64,000 nucleotides of DNA from Allomeiothermus silvanus DSM 9946 (lineage in GTDB: Bacteria; Deinococcota; Deinococci; Deinococcales; Thermaceae), in assembly GCF_000092125.1 (NCBI RefSeq), contig NC_014212.1:186001-250000 (forward strand), read 5' to 3'. Positions 1 through 8,075 of the stretch are shown in pieces (positions within the stretch are counted from its first letter, which is position 1; each line of letters begins with the position of its first letter). The notes under the pieces are model-generated. The model ran no database searches, was not told the origin of the DNA, and saw only the letters and a list, made by a program, of their open reading frames with translations. The translations under genes were made by a program, and so were the position numbers.

Positions 1-1205
1 TGGCCCAGCGCAGCCCCCGGCTCCGCCTGCCCATCTACGCGGTGGCCGCTTTGGCGGGGGTGCTGACTTTCCTTTGGCTGGGCTCGAGCGGCGGCCACAC
101 CTACCTGCCCCGGATGGCCGGTTACTACAAGCTGCTGATGCCCACCGGCTCCGAGACCGAGCGCAAGCTGGTGGAAGACTATAACGCCGCGATCCCGCAG
201 AAGAACGCCATCCTCAAGGAGATCGGACAGCCCACCCTCGAGCCCATCACCTCGCTCACCGACCTCAAAGGGAGCATTCCCCAGGAGGCCAGCGAGGCCG
301 GGTATCGCCTCTTGCAACCGGCCCGTACCCAGTACGGGGCGCTGGCCCTTTTCGTGCTGGCGGGGTTGATGCTGGGGGCGGGCTTGATGGGGCTGCGCCG
401 CCCGAATTTGCAGGAGGCAGGCGACCTGCGGGCGGGGATGATCTTCGCCGGGGTGGTCTCGATTTTGCTGCCCGCCTTCGAGGCCACCGAGTTCCAGCTG
501 CAGAGGCTGGTCAAGGGCTGGCCCTTCTTGGTGGGATTCTTCCACAAAGCCTGGCCGCCCAACCTGGCTAACCCTGATGCCAACGTCTTCCCCCTGCAAA
601 GCGTCCTCTCGGAGATGGCGCTCACCATCGAGATCGCCCTGGTGGGAACCTTCCTAGCGGCGATTTTCGCGGTTCCCTCGAGCTTCTTAGCAGCCCGCAA
701 CCTCACCCAGGGCAGCGCTCTCATGCGCGGGGTGTTCGCCTTTATGCGCGGTTTTTACAACGTAGACCGTGGGGTGGATACCCTGATCCTGGCCCTGATC
801 TTCGTGGCGGCGGTGGGCTTGGGGCCATTTGCTGGGGTGTTGGCGATGGCCATTCACTCCATAGCGGATTTAGGCAAGCTCTACTCGGAGGCCATCGAGA
901 ACGTGGACAAGGGGCCCATCGAGGCGCTCGAGTCTACCGGGGCCGCGGGGGTCAACGTGCTGCGTTGGGCGATCTTGCCTCAGGTGCTGCCGCTTTTCGT
1001 CTCCTACACCCTCTACCGCTTCGAGATCAACTTCCGGGTCTCGGTGGTACTGGGGCTAGTAGGGGCCGGGGGGATCGGCTACTTCATCAAGGGGGCTATG
1101 GACGCGGGCAACTACGACCAGATGATCATCGGGGTGATCGCCATCGTGATCGTGGTCAACCTCATCGACTTTGCCTCGAGCTGGCTGCGCAGCCGGTTGG
1201 TCTAG
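1..1205 (+). CDS. phnE: Phosphonate/phosphate-type ABC transporter permease, 5' end outside window
   Basis: Inner-membrane permease subunit of a PhnCDE-type importer. The frame is open from the first bases, so the true start is upstream; a GTG at 42 is only an internal candidate. The first visible hydrophobic helix lies near the left edge, a second near 345-410, and the C-terminal third (from about 600) is a typical BPD_transp_1 domain. The coupling-helix region has the EALESTGAAG and GLVGAGGIGYF motifs seen in PhnE. A long hydrophilic segment between the first two helices is also usual for this subfamily. PhnC, PhnD and perhaps a second PhnE would lie to the left. It converges on the sugar ABC operon, with only 34 nt between the two stops. 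Substrate (phosphonate, phosphite or phosphate) cannot be told from this subunit alone. Confidence 0.85.
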   Translation, partial: AQRSPRLRLPIYAVAALAGVLTFLWLGSSGGHTYLPRMAGYYKLLMPTGSETERKLVEDYNAAIPQKNAILKEIGQPTLEPITSLTDLKGSIPQEASEAGYRLLQPARTQYGALALFVLAGLMLGAGLMGLRRPNLQEAGDLRAGMIFAGVVSILLPAFEATEFQLQRLVKGWPFLVGFFHKAWPPNLANPDANVFPLQSVLSEMALTIEIALVGTFLAAIFAVPSSFLAARNLTQGSALMRGVFAFMRGFYNVDRGVDTLILALIFVAAVGLGPFAGVLAMAIHSIADLGKLYSEAIENVDKGPIEALESTGAAGVNVLRWAILPQVLPLFVSYTLYRFEINFRVSVVLGLVGAGGIGYFIKGAMDAGNYDQMIIGVIAIVIVVNLIDFASSWLRSRLV

Positions 1206-1239
1206 GTATCAGCCGGGCGAGCTGGGCCCTTCAATGGCC

Positions 1240-2097
1240 TCAGTGGGCCAGTGCGTCGGGGGGGATGTCCTTGGGTTCCATTGCCCCGGTCATGACCGCT
1301 ACGGTATCGGACATGCTGATGTTATGGGGATTGACCACCGCAGCCCGCTTTCCCAACCGCTGGATGTGGATGCGGTCAGCGATCTCAAAGACGTGGGGCA
1401 TGTTGTGGCTGATGATGATTACCGGTAGGCCACGCTCGCGTACCCGGCGGATCAACTCGAGCACCATGTTCCCTTCCTTGACCCCTAGCGCGGCGGTGGG
1501 CTCGTCCATGATCACCACATGCCGGGCGAAGGCTGCGCTGCGGGCCACCGCTACCCCCTGACGCTGGCCCCCAGAGAGGGTTTCGACGGGCTGACTCATC
1601 GAGCGCAGCCCGATCTTGAGACTTTGCATGTGCCGGACGGTTTCCTCGAGCATCTTTTTCTTATCCAACAGGCGGAAGAAGCGCCCTAAGAACCCCGGCC
1701 TAAAGATCTCCCGACCCAGGAATAGGTTTTCCGCGATGGTCATGGCGGGGGCTACGGCCAGATCTTGGTAGACCGTCTCGATGCCGTGTTGGCGGGCTTC
1801 GTGAGGGCTGCGGAAGTGCACCGGCTTACCGTCTAGCAAAATCTCCCCCTTATCCGGGATAATCGCACCAGAGAGGACTTTGATCAGGGTAGACTTGCCT
1901 GCCCCGTTATCGCCGATCACCGCCAGGATCTCCCCCTCGCGCAACTCGAAGTCAGTGCCGTCTAGGGCGGTGACGTGGCCGTAGGTCTTGACCAGCCCCC
2001 TGGCCTCGAGCACAGGCCGGGGATTCAGTGAGGTTTCTGGGCTGCGTGCGACAGGTGGAACCCCAGCAGGTTGGGTCTGGCCCAAATCGGGTTGCAC
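1240..2097 (-). CDS. Sugar ABC transporter ATP-binding protein, single-domain FrcA type
   Basis: Cytoplasmic ATPase driving a carbohydrate importer of the RbsA/FrcA class. Walker A GDNGAGKS, the signature LSGGQRQGVAVAR and Walker B VVIMDEPTAA are all visible in one ABC domain of 285 residues, half the length of the duplicated RbsA type, which fits FrcA. The GTG start at 2097 is chosen because GGAGGGG lies just upstream (overlapping the permease end) and the permease stop codon ends only 2 nt before; the open frame continues upstream but runs inside the permease gene. It is the last gene of the order LacI regulator, binding protein, permease, ATPase. Sugar specificity is inferred from the binding protein, which looks fructose/ribose-type. 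Confidence 0.88.
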   Translation of the reverse strand: MQPDLGQTQPAGVPPVARSPETSLNPRPVLEARGLVKTYGHVTALDGTDFELREGEILAVIGDNGAGKSTLIKVLSGAIIPDKGEILLDGKPVHFRSPHEARQHGIETVYQDLAVAPAMTIAENLFLGREIFRPGFLGRFFRLLDKKKMLEETVRHMQSLKIGLRSMSQPVETLSGGQRQGVAVARSAAFARHVVIMDEPTAALGVKEGNMVLELIRRVRERGLPVIIISHNMPHVFEIADRIHIQRLGKRAAVVNPHNISMSDTVAVMTGAMEPKDIPPDALAH

Positions 2098-2099
2098 CG

Positions 2100-3080
2100 T
2101 TATCCCCTCCTTTTGGATAGCTGATCGGCGGTTACTGCCAAGATCACCAGGATGCCGGTGATCAAGACCTGATACACCGAGGAGATCCCGGTCAGGGTCA
2201 GACCATTGCGGAAGACCCCCACGATGATGGCCCCTAACAAAGTGCCCAGCACCATCCCGCGCCCGCCAAATAGGCTGGTACCGCCCAGCACCACCGCGGT
2301 GATGGTCTCGAGGTTCTCGGTTTGCCCGGCGTTGGGATCGCCCACGCTGGTGCGAGAGACTAGTAGCCACCCGGCAAGACCATAGAAGAAGCCCGCGATG
2401 GTGTAGGTCAATAGGAGCACCCGTTGGGTGGGGATACCCATTAAGCGGGCTGCTTCGGGGTTGTTGCCCACTGCGTAGAGGTGCCGCCCCGGTGCGGTCT
2501 CGCTCAGGAAGAACCATACCAGCAAATACAGCACGATCATCAGCGCCACCCCATAGGTGATTACCGTCCCGCCCACCTTGAAGGTATTACCCCAGAACAG
2601 GAGCGGGTCCGGGAGTCCGGTTACGGTCTGGGCTTTGGAGTAGATCTGGGTCAGAGCAAAAGCAATGTTCATGGTGCCTAGCGTGACGATAAAGGGCGGT
2701 AGCTTGATGCGGGTGATGAGCAAGCCGTTGAGGAGGCCAAAGGCGGTGGTTGCTGCAATGCCACAAAGAACCGCCAGCAAAGAAGGCAGGCCTAGCTCGA
2801 CGGCGAACTTGGTCATGACCATAGTGCCCAAGGCCATCACAAACCCCACCGAGAGGTCGATGCCCCCGGTAAGGATGACCAGAGTTTGGCCGATGGCTAG
2901 CACTCCCACTACCATTACCTGTTGCAAGATCAAGGAAAAGTTTGGCCCGCTCAAAAAACGGTCCGATTGGATGCCAAAGAAAATGATCGCCAAAGCCAGA
3001 GCTATAAAAGGACCCAAAACCGTGAGGCTGGGTAAGCGGCCCAAGATATTCTTGGTTTTGATCGTTGATTGCTCCGCCAT
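2100..3080 (-). CDS. Sugar ABC transporter permease, RbsC/FrcC family
   Basis: Integral membrane subunit of the sugar importer, 326 residues. The protein is strongly hydrophobic with about eight to ten helices and the BPD_transp_2 hallmarks: QTLVILTGGIDLSVG near residue 70, the LGTMNIAF loop, GNNPEAARLMGIP near residue 205 and VVLGGTSLFGGRG near residue 270. It sits 84 nt after the binding-protein stop, with a strong hairpin in between, and is coupled to the ATPase by 2 nt. Because the binding-protein gene upstream is split by an insertion sequence, this permease may lack its partner and may be transcribed less or from elsewhere. Confidence 0.9.
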   Translation of the reverse strand: MAEQSTIKTKNILGRLPSLTVLGPFIALALAIIFFGIQSDRFLSGPNFSLILQQVMVVGVLAIGQTLVILTGGIDLSVGFVMALGTMVMTKFAVELGLPSLLAVLCGIAATTAFGLLNGLLITRIKLPPFIVTLGTMNIAFALTQIYSKAQTVTGLPDPLLFWGNTFKVGGTVITYGVALMIVLYLLVWFFLSETAPGRHLYAVGNNPEAARLMGIPTQRVLLLTYTIAGFFYGLAGWLLVSRTSVGDPNAGQTENLETITAVVLGGTSLFGGRGMVLGTLLGAIIVGVFRNGLTLTGISSVYQVLITGILVILAVTADQLSKRRG

Positions 3081-3125
3081 GTTAGTCTCCCGATGGATTT
3101 GGTTCGGGCAGGTGATGCTCTAGGG

Positions 3126-3153
3126 GAGGGGAAGACCCGGCGGTCTTCCCCTC
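3126..3153 (-). promoter_or_regulatory. Intercistronic hairpin between binding-protein and permease genes
   Basis: A perfect 12-bp stem (3126-3137 with 3142-3153) closes a 4-nt CGGC loop. On the minus strand it is followed by CCCTA and no T run, so it is not a classical intrinsic terminator. Such hairpins after the binding-protein gene commonly stabilise its message or thin transcription into the permease; that role is inferred here. Confidence 0.6.
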
Positions 3154-3446
3154 GAGCCCTCAGGTCACTGACCCCAGCAGTTTGCCAGCCCGTAGGCGAC
3201 ATCTTTACTGCTCACACCCGCGACTGGGGTCTTGGCGATAAGGGTCACGCCGGTGTCAACGTAGCCGCGGGCCTTCTGGCCGGTCTTGGCGTACTTAACC
3301 CCGGCCTGAACGCCCAAAGCGGCCATTCTCAGGGGGTATTGCTGGCTGGTGGCAGCGATTATCCCGCGATCCACGTTGCGAACACCCTCGCAGCCACCAT
3401 CCACGGAGACGATAATCACGTCTTTTTCCTTTCCGGCAGCCTTGAG

Positions 3447-3455
3447 GGCTTGGTA
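3447..3455. repeat. Left copy of the 9-bp IS target duplication
   Basis: GGCTTGGTA lies directly against the left inverted repeat and is identical to 4600-4608. In the interrupted gene it codes for part of Tyr-Gln-Ala. Confidence 0.92.
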
Positions 3456-4599
3456 CAGACTTGACCGATATACAGCCCTTGGGGTAGAGAAAGATCATGA
3501 CTCTGCGCCAGGCGCTATCTCAGGTCCCGGACCCCCGGGCCCACAACCGGCGGTACCCCCTGTGGGGCCTTCTGGCCCTCATCCTGGTGGCCTTCCTGAG
3601 CCGCGTGGACTCCCTGCGCGGCGTGGAACGCTTTGCCCGCGCCAACCCCCACCTCTTGCCCCACCTGGGCCTGCGCAAGGCCCCAGGCCACACCGCCATC
3701 ACCCTTCTCCTTCACCGCCTGGATCCTGAGAAGCTCCAGGCGGCCCTTGGCCAGGTCTTCCCCGAAGCCGACCTTGGGGAGGTCCTGGTGGTGGACGGGA
3801 AGCACCTGCGGGGAAGCGGCAAGGGGAAAAGCCCCCAGGTCAAGCTGGTGGAGGTCCTGGCCCTGCACCTCCATACCACCCTGGCCCAGGCCCGGGCGGA
3901 AGGGAGGGAGGAGAAGGCCTTCCTGGAGCTTCTGGACCGTTTGGAGGCGAGGGAGCTGGAGGGCAAGGTGGTGGTGGGGGACGCGGGGTACCTGTACCCT
4001 GAGGTGGCGGCCCGGGTGCGGAAAAAAGGGGGGACTATCTCTTGGTCCTGAAGGGGAACCAGGAGGAGCTTTTGTCCTGGGCCCTGGAGGTGTTCAAGGG
4101 GATGGCGGGAAGGCGTCTTCCCGGGGAGACGGAGGCGACCTGGAGTGGGGTGCGGGACGGGGAGGTGTGGACCTACCGGGTTTGGGCTTCCCCCTACCTG
4201 CCGGAAGAGGTGCGGGCCTTCCCTGGGGCCAGGCAGGTGGTGCGGCTTTGGCGGGAGGTGAGGCACAAGGGGACGGGGGAGGTGCGGCGGACGGTGAGCT
4301 ACGCCCTCACCAGCCTGGGGCCGGAGGTAGCGGACGCAAAGCGGCTGGGGAGCCTGTTGCTTTCCCGATGGGAGGTGGAGAACCGATCGTTTTGGGTGCG
4401 GGACGTGTGCTTTGGGGAGGATGCCTGTCAGGTGCGGGGGGTGGGGGCGTGGGTGCTAGCGGTGCTGCGGGCCTTCCTGGTCTCCATGCTTCACCGAGAG
4501 GGGGTGAGGGAGAAGAAGGCAGCCCTAGAAATCTTCTCCTTCAACCCCCTCTCCGCCCTGCGCTTCCTGGGGCTCTATGCGGCATAGCGGTCAAGTCTG
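3456..4599 (+). mobile_element. ISAs1-like insertion sequence, 1144 bp
   Basis: The element is bounded by perfect 12-bp inverted repeats, CAGACTTGACCG at 3456-3467 and its complement at 4588-4599, and flanked by the 9-bp direct repeat GGCTTGGTA. It carries one transposase gene broken by a -1 frame change. ISAs1 elements usually have 8-10 bp duplications, which agrees. Base use differs from the host: no CTCGAG is seen, and Leu-Glu is written CTGGAG. The intact ends and duplication suggest recent insertion. Confidence 0.93.
3497..4587 (+). CDS. ISAs1-family DDE transposase in two frames
   Basis: DDE transposase for this IS. The first frame (ATG 3497 to a stop at 4049-4051) carries the N-terminal domain and two acidic residues in VVDGKHLRGS (D100) and VVGDAGYLYPE (D162). 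The second frame, from about 4034 to 4587, begins DYLLVLKGNQEE and holds the third acidic residue in RWEVENRSFWVRDVCFGED. The join falls at a run of six A then six G (4022-4033); a -1 shift there gives KKGGDYLLVLKGNQ and a protein of about 363 residues, the normal family length. The shift may be programmed or transcriptional slippage, or a simple inactivating indel; the sequence alone does not decide. Confidence 0.85.
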
Positions 4600-4608
4600 G
4601 GCTTGGTA
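4600..4608. repeat. Right copy of the 9-bp IS target duplication
   Basis: GGCTTGGTA lies directly after the right inverted repeat and matches 3447-3455. Confidence 0.92.
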
Positions 4609-5407
4609 GGCGCCAGCGGCGGCGGGCTCATTGATGGTGTAGACTAGGTTGATATTGGGATTCTTCTGCAAGCAGTTCTCCATGGCAGTCTGACCCTTAG
4701 CCAAGTCGCCGTAGGTGTCGGCCATGCACACCACCTCAGCGGGCTTGGCTAGCTCGTTGCTGTCAGCTTCCAGGCTTTTCAGCCCAAAACCCCGCAAGAA
4801 GCCGTTGTGGCGCTGGGCACCCACGGGGTGGCCGGGAAACAGATCGAGGGTGGCGATGACCGGTTTTTTGCCTTTCATTACGGCGGCGGCGTACTCACCG
4901 ATCAGCTCTCCGGCTTTGTAGTTGTTGGTAGCAAATAGTGCGTCCACAGCATCTTCGGGGTCGGTAGGGCTATCTAGGGCGATGACCTGTACCCCGGCAG
5001 CTTGAGCCTTTTTGATGGCAGGGATAATGGCTTTGGCGTCGCTGGGGGTAATGAGGATGGTGTTGACCCCAGCGGCGACCATGTTCTCGATGGCAGCAAC
5101 TTGCCCGGCATTGTCGCCGTCAGTTTTTCCGGCGGCGCTGATGAACTTTGCCCCGAGCTTGGCGGCTTCCTTGCTAGCACCTTCCTTCATTTTCACGAAG
5201 AAAGGGTTGGACTCAGTCTTGGTGATAAGGCCGATGAAGGGTTGCTTATTTTGAGCTACGACAGTGCTCAGAGCAAGGACTATAGCGGTGAGCGTGAGGG
5301 CTAGAACCACAGTGCTTTTGCGCATGAATGAACTCCTTGGGGTTTGGGTACTAGAGGGCTTGGGGCCGGGGAACTTTGTGGGCGCTTTTGTTTTTGGGTT
5401 TCCTCCT

Positions 5408-6427
5408 TTAGGGTTGGCTGATGTGCCCCGGTGGGGCGGTGGAATCGCGAACGATGAGGTTGGTGGCGAGCCGGATGCGGACGGGCTGCATAGCTTTTCC
5501 GTGGCGTAGTAGGCTGAGGAGCGTTTCGCAGGCCAAGAAGCCGATGTCGTATTCGGGCTGGGCCACTACGCTGAGGGCAGGTTGCATGGTGCGCGCCCAG
5601 CGGGAGTCGTCGAAGCCGACGATGGAAAGGTCTTGAGGGATACGCAACCCTAGCTCGCGGGCGGCGAGCACCGCGCCAACGGTCATCTCATTGTTGCCTA
5701 CGAAAAGCGCGGTGGGGCGTTCGCCGGGTGGGCGGGAGAGCAGGGCGTGGGCCGCGATGCGCCCCCCCTCTTCGCGGTGGTTGCCGGGGAGGACCAATTC
5801 CTCGCGGTAAGGAATACCCGCTGCAGCTAGGCCATCACGATACCCTTGGTGCCGCTCGACGGCGGTGGTGATGTCGAGCCGGCCTACAATCATGCCGATA
5901 CGGCGGTGGCCTAGCGCGGTGAGGTGCTCGATGGCAGCTCGGGCTCCGCCTATATTATCCACCATTACGCTATGCGCGCCAGGAGTCCCGCTCTCGCGGT
6001 CGAGCTCGATAGTGGGAAGGTTGGCGACGAGCTTTAGATTCTCCCGGGTTCGGGGGGTGGGCACGATGAGCAGGCCCTGCGGCAGGTGGCCACGCAAGAC
6101 GTTGAGAGCGCGGCGCTCTTTCTCGGGGTCCTCGTCGGTATTAAAGAGAAATACCGTATAGTCATGCTTTTCGGCGGCGTCCTGCACACCCTTGGCTACG
6201 GTGGCGTGGAAGGGGTTGAGGATGTCGGTAATGATTAGGCCAAGGCTGCGGCTACTGCGTTGGCGCAGACTGCGGGCGAGCCGGTTGGGCTGGTAGCCCA
6301 GTTCCTCCACCGCGGCGAGAATGCGCTTACGGGTCTCCTCGGCGACCATGTCGGGCCGTGAAAGTGCCCGCGACACCGTGGCGGTGGAGACTTTGGCTAA
6401 TTTTGCAACATCCTCGAGACTTTTCAT
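5408..6427 (-). CDS. LacI-family transcriptional regulator
   Basis: DNA-binding regulator, 339 residues. Residues 4-25 form the LacI helix-turn-helix (LEDVAKLAKVSTATVSRAL), followed by the hinge YQPNRLARSLRQRSSRSLGLI and a periplasmic-binding-protein-like effector domain ending in SIVGFDDSRWARTMQPALSVV. ATG at 6427 is preceded by AGGAGGT 14 nt upstream. It lies 82 nt before the sugar-binding protein on the same strand and probably controls the whole operon. Two matching operator-like sites lie in its own upstream region, so autoregulation is likely. The effector is probably the imported sugar or its phosphate (inference). Confidence 0.92.
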   Translation of the reverse strand: MKSLEDVAKLAKVSTATVSRALSRPDMVAEETRKRILAAVEELGYQPNRLARSLRQRSSRSLGLIITDILNPFHATVAKGVQDAAEKHDYTVFLFNTDEDPEKERRALNVLRGHLPQGLLIVPTPRTRENLKLVANLPTIELDRESGTPGAHSVMVDNIGGARAAIEHLTALGHRRIGMIVGRLDITTAVERHQGYRDGLAAAGIPYREELVLPGNHREEGGRIAAHALLSRPPGERPTALFVGNNEMTVGAVLAARELGLRIPQDLSIVGFDDSRWARTMQPALSVVAQPEYDIGFLACETLLSLLRHGKAMQPVRIRLATNLIVRDSTAPPGHISQP

Positions 6428-6428
6428 A

Positions 6429-6442
6429 TGTAAACGATTGCA
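6429..6442. promoter_or_regulatory. LacI-type operator, proximal
   Basis: TGTAAACGATTGCA resembles the CG-centred operators of LacI/PurR-family proteins. It overlaps the spacer between the ribosome-binding site and the ATG of the lacI-like gene and matches the distal site at 12 of 14 positions. Confidence 0.65.
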
Positions 6443-6515
6443 CCTCCTGCTAGTAAATTAATCCCGATTCAAACGGCATTTTTAAAGTAGAAAACTGCTT
6501 TTGCGCGAGAAATTT

Positions 6516-6529
6516 TGCAAACGATTGTA
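6516..6529. promoter_or_regulatory. LacI-type operator, distal
   Basis: TGCAAACGATTGTA, 87 nt from the proximal site centre to centre. Upstream of it on the minus strand is TTGACA (6570-6565), a likely -35 element, so this copy would sit just downstream of the promoter, where a bound repressor would block transcription. The two sites could also be bridged by one tetramer (inference). Confidence 0.65.
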
Positions 6530-6575
6530 GGACTAGGCATTAGTCTTGCACTGAACTATCGAATTGTCAAGGGGA

Positions 6576-6920
6576 GGGGCGAGAGCTGCAAGAAAAGACG
6601 GTTGGGCCTATATTTCCTGGGCCGGATAGATTTTTCTAGTGCTTGTATTCTGTCCTTGTAAGCCCCGAGTTCTCGTGAAGCGCCTTCCACCTAGGTGTTA
6701 CCCTAGTGAGGGACTGCCCATGCCCTGCCTAGCTACTTATTGTGTGTGGAGAGTATGTGCCACTGGTATTAGTGGTACAGTCCCATAAATTCTGATGCTA
6801 GCGGCAGCAGTGGGAAAATCCCTGGTTCTAAGGCAAGAGAATCCCGCACCGAATGAAACGCTGTAAGTTTTTCATTTTGGTATCACCTCGATCTGGGCAG
6901 AATAGGGCGGAGGTTGCTTC
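6576..6920. other. Intergenic region with an operator-like inverted repeat
   Basis: No gene is supported in this stretch. It holds an inverted repeat TGTGCCACT (6756-6764) and AGTGGTACA (6771-6779), nine-base arms with one mismatch and a 6-nt centre, which looks like a regulator-binding site for the lipoprotein gene downstream. No convincing terminator or promoter hexamer pair was found. Confidence 0.5.
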
Positions 6921-8075
6921 GTGCGTAGCGCGACACTTTTTTGGCTGGGGATGATCTTGGTATTGGGGGGCTGTAAAAATCCCTCCTCTGTATCTGCACC
7001 GACCAAGCTGCCGGTGGCTCCGATTCCGTCAACGGGTGCTCAGCTCCTCTCCGGCCTCCCGGGGATGCCGCCGTATGATCCTCACAACGTGTATGCGTTC
7101 ACCCAGGCGGGGATGCTTGCGCCTGCGGTGAAGGATTTTCCCCAGCGGGTATATGTGCCCGACGGCAAGACCAACCGGCTGTACGTGATCGACCCCACTA
7201 CCTTTAAGGTCATCGCCGAGCATCCCGTAGATGCCGAACCCCAGCACGTGGTGCCCTCCTACGACCTAAAAACCCTCTACGTAGCGAACGACGTAGGCAA
7301 CACCCTCATCCCCATCGATCCGCGAACCGGTGCACTAGGGGAGCGGATCAAGGTCAAAGATCCCTATAACCTCTACTTCACCCCCGATGGCCGCTCGGCC
7401 ATTGTGGTAGCCGAATACCAGCGCCGCTTGGACTTTTTCGACCCCCACGCCTGGCAGCTCCAAGGGAGCCTGAAGGTACCCTGCAAGGGCATCAACCACA
7501 TGGACTATAGCGCCGACGGGCGTACCCTGGTGGCGGCCTGCGAGTTCAGCGGAGACCTGCTGAAAATCGATGTGGCCGCGCGCCAGCTCCTCGCCAAGAT
7601 TAGCCTGGGGGGCATGCCCCAGGACGTCAAACTCTCGCCCGACGGCAAGATATTTTACGTGGCCGACATGATGGCGGGCGGGGTCCACCTGATCGACGCG
7701 GAGAAGTTTCAGAAGCTCGGCTTTATCCCCACCGGGAAAGGGGCCCACGGCCTGTACCCCAGCCGCGACGCGAGGTACCTGTACATCTCCAACCGGGGGG
7801 AGGGTTCGGTGAGCGTGCTGGAGTTCGCCACCCGGCGCCGGGTGGCCAAGTGGAAGATCCCCGGTGGGGGTAGCCCGGATATGGGCGGGGTCTCGGCGGA
7901 TGGGAAGCAACTGTGGCTTTCCGGGCGCTACCACGGGGAGGTCTACGTCTTCGACACCGACCCCAAGCAGGGCGGCCTCATCCATCGCATCCAGGTGGGC
8001 AAAGGGCCGCACGGGCTGGCCATCTACCCCCAGCCGGGCCGGTACTCGCTGGGGCATACGGGGGTCTTTCGCTAG
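6921..8075 (+). CDS. Beta-propeller (YVTN-type) lipoprotein
   Basis: Exported lipoprotein of 384 residues: signal helix then lipobox LGGC at about residue 18. The rest is a series of roughly 40-residue beta-propeller repeats with motifs such as RVYVPDGKTNRLYVIDPTTFKVI, KTLYVANDVGNTLIPIDPRTG, KIFYVADMMAGGVHLIDAEKF and RYLYISNRGEGSVSVLEFATRR, typical of the YVTN/YncE group. Its ligand or role cannot be read from the sequence. The GTG start follows GGCGGAGG. It converges with the next gene and the two stop codons share CTAG at 8072-8075. Confidence 0.82.
   Translation: MRSATLFWLGMILVLGGCKNPSSVSAPTKLPVAPIPSTGAQLLSGLPGMPPYDPHNVYAFTQAGMLAPAVKDFPQRVYVPDGKTNRLYVIDPTTFKVIAEHPVDAEPQHVVPSYDLKTLYVANDVGNTLIPIDPRTGALGERIKVKDPYNLYFTPDGRSAIVVAEYQRRLDFFDPHAWQLQGSLKVPCKGINHMDYSADGRTLVAACEFSGDLLKIDVAARQLLAKISLGGMPQDVKLSPDGKIFYVADMMAGGVHLIDAEKFQKLGFIPTGKGAHGLYPSRDARYLYISNRGEGSVSVLEFATRRRVAKWKIPGGGSPDMGGVSADGKQLWLSGRYHGEVYVFDTDPKQGGLIHRIQVGKGPHGLAIYPQPGRYSLGHTGVFR

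Larger units (their letters stand above)
3165..5325 (-). pseudogene. Sugar-binding protein gene split by an insertion sequence
   Basis: Periplasmic binding protein (Peripla_BP_4, FrcB/RbsB-like) of the sugar importer. Residues 1-239 are coded by 5325-4609; the remainder resumes in the same frame at 3455 and stops at 3165. Removing the IS with one copy of the 9-bp duplication joins [11 protein letters not shown] exactly and gives about 335 residues. The N-terminus has a signal peptide (KSTVVLALTLTAIVLALS), then GLITKTESNPFFVKMKEGA; the tail has [16 protein letters not shown] at 5325 follows AAGGAG. As it stands the product would be a 244-residue protein missing the hinge and second-lobe end of the sugar-binding site, so the transporter is probably inactive unless another binding protein serves it. 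Confidence 0.92.

Noticed and set aside
1240-2517. Longer start for the sugar ABC ATPase
   Set aside because: The extra residues lie inside the permease gene and do not resemble an ABC N-terminus; the GTG at 2097 has a ribosome-binding site.
3633-4634. A 333-residue plus-strand frame across the IS
   Set aside because: Gly/Arg/Trp-rich shadow of the transposase; it lacks DDE motifs.
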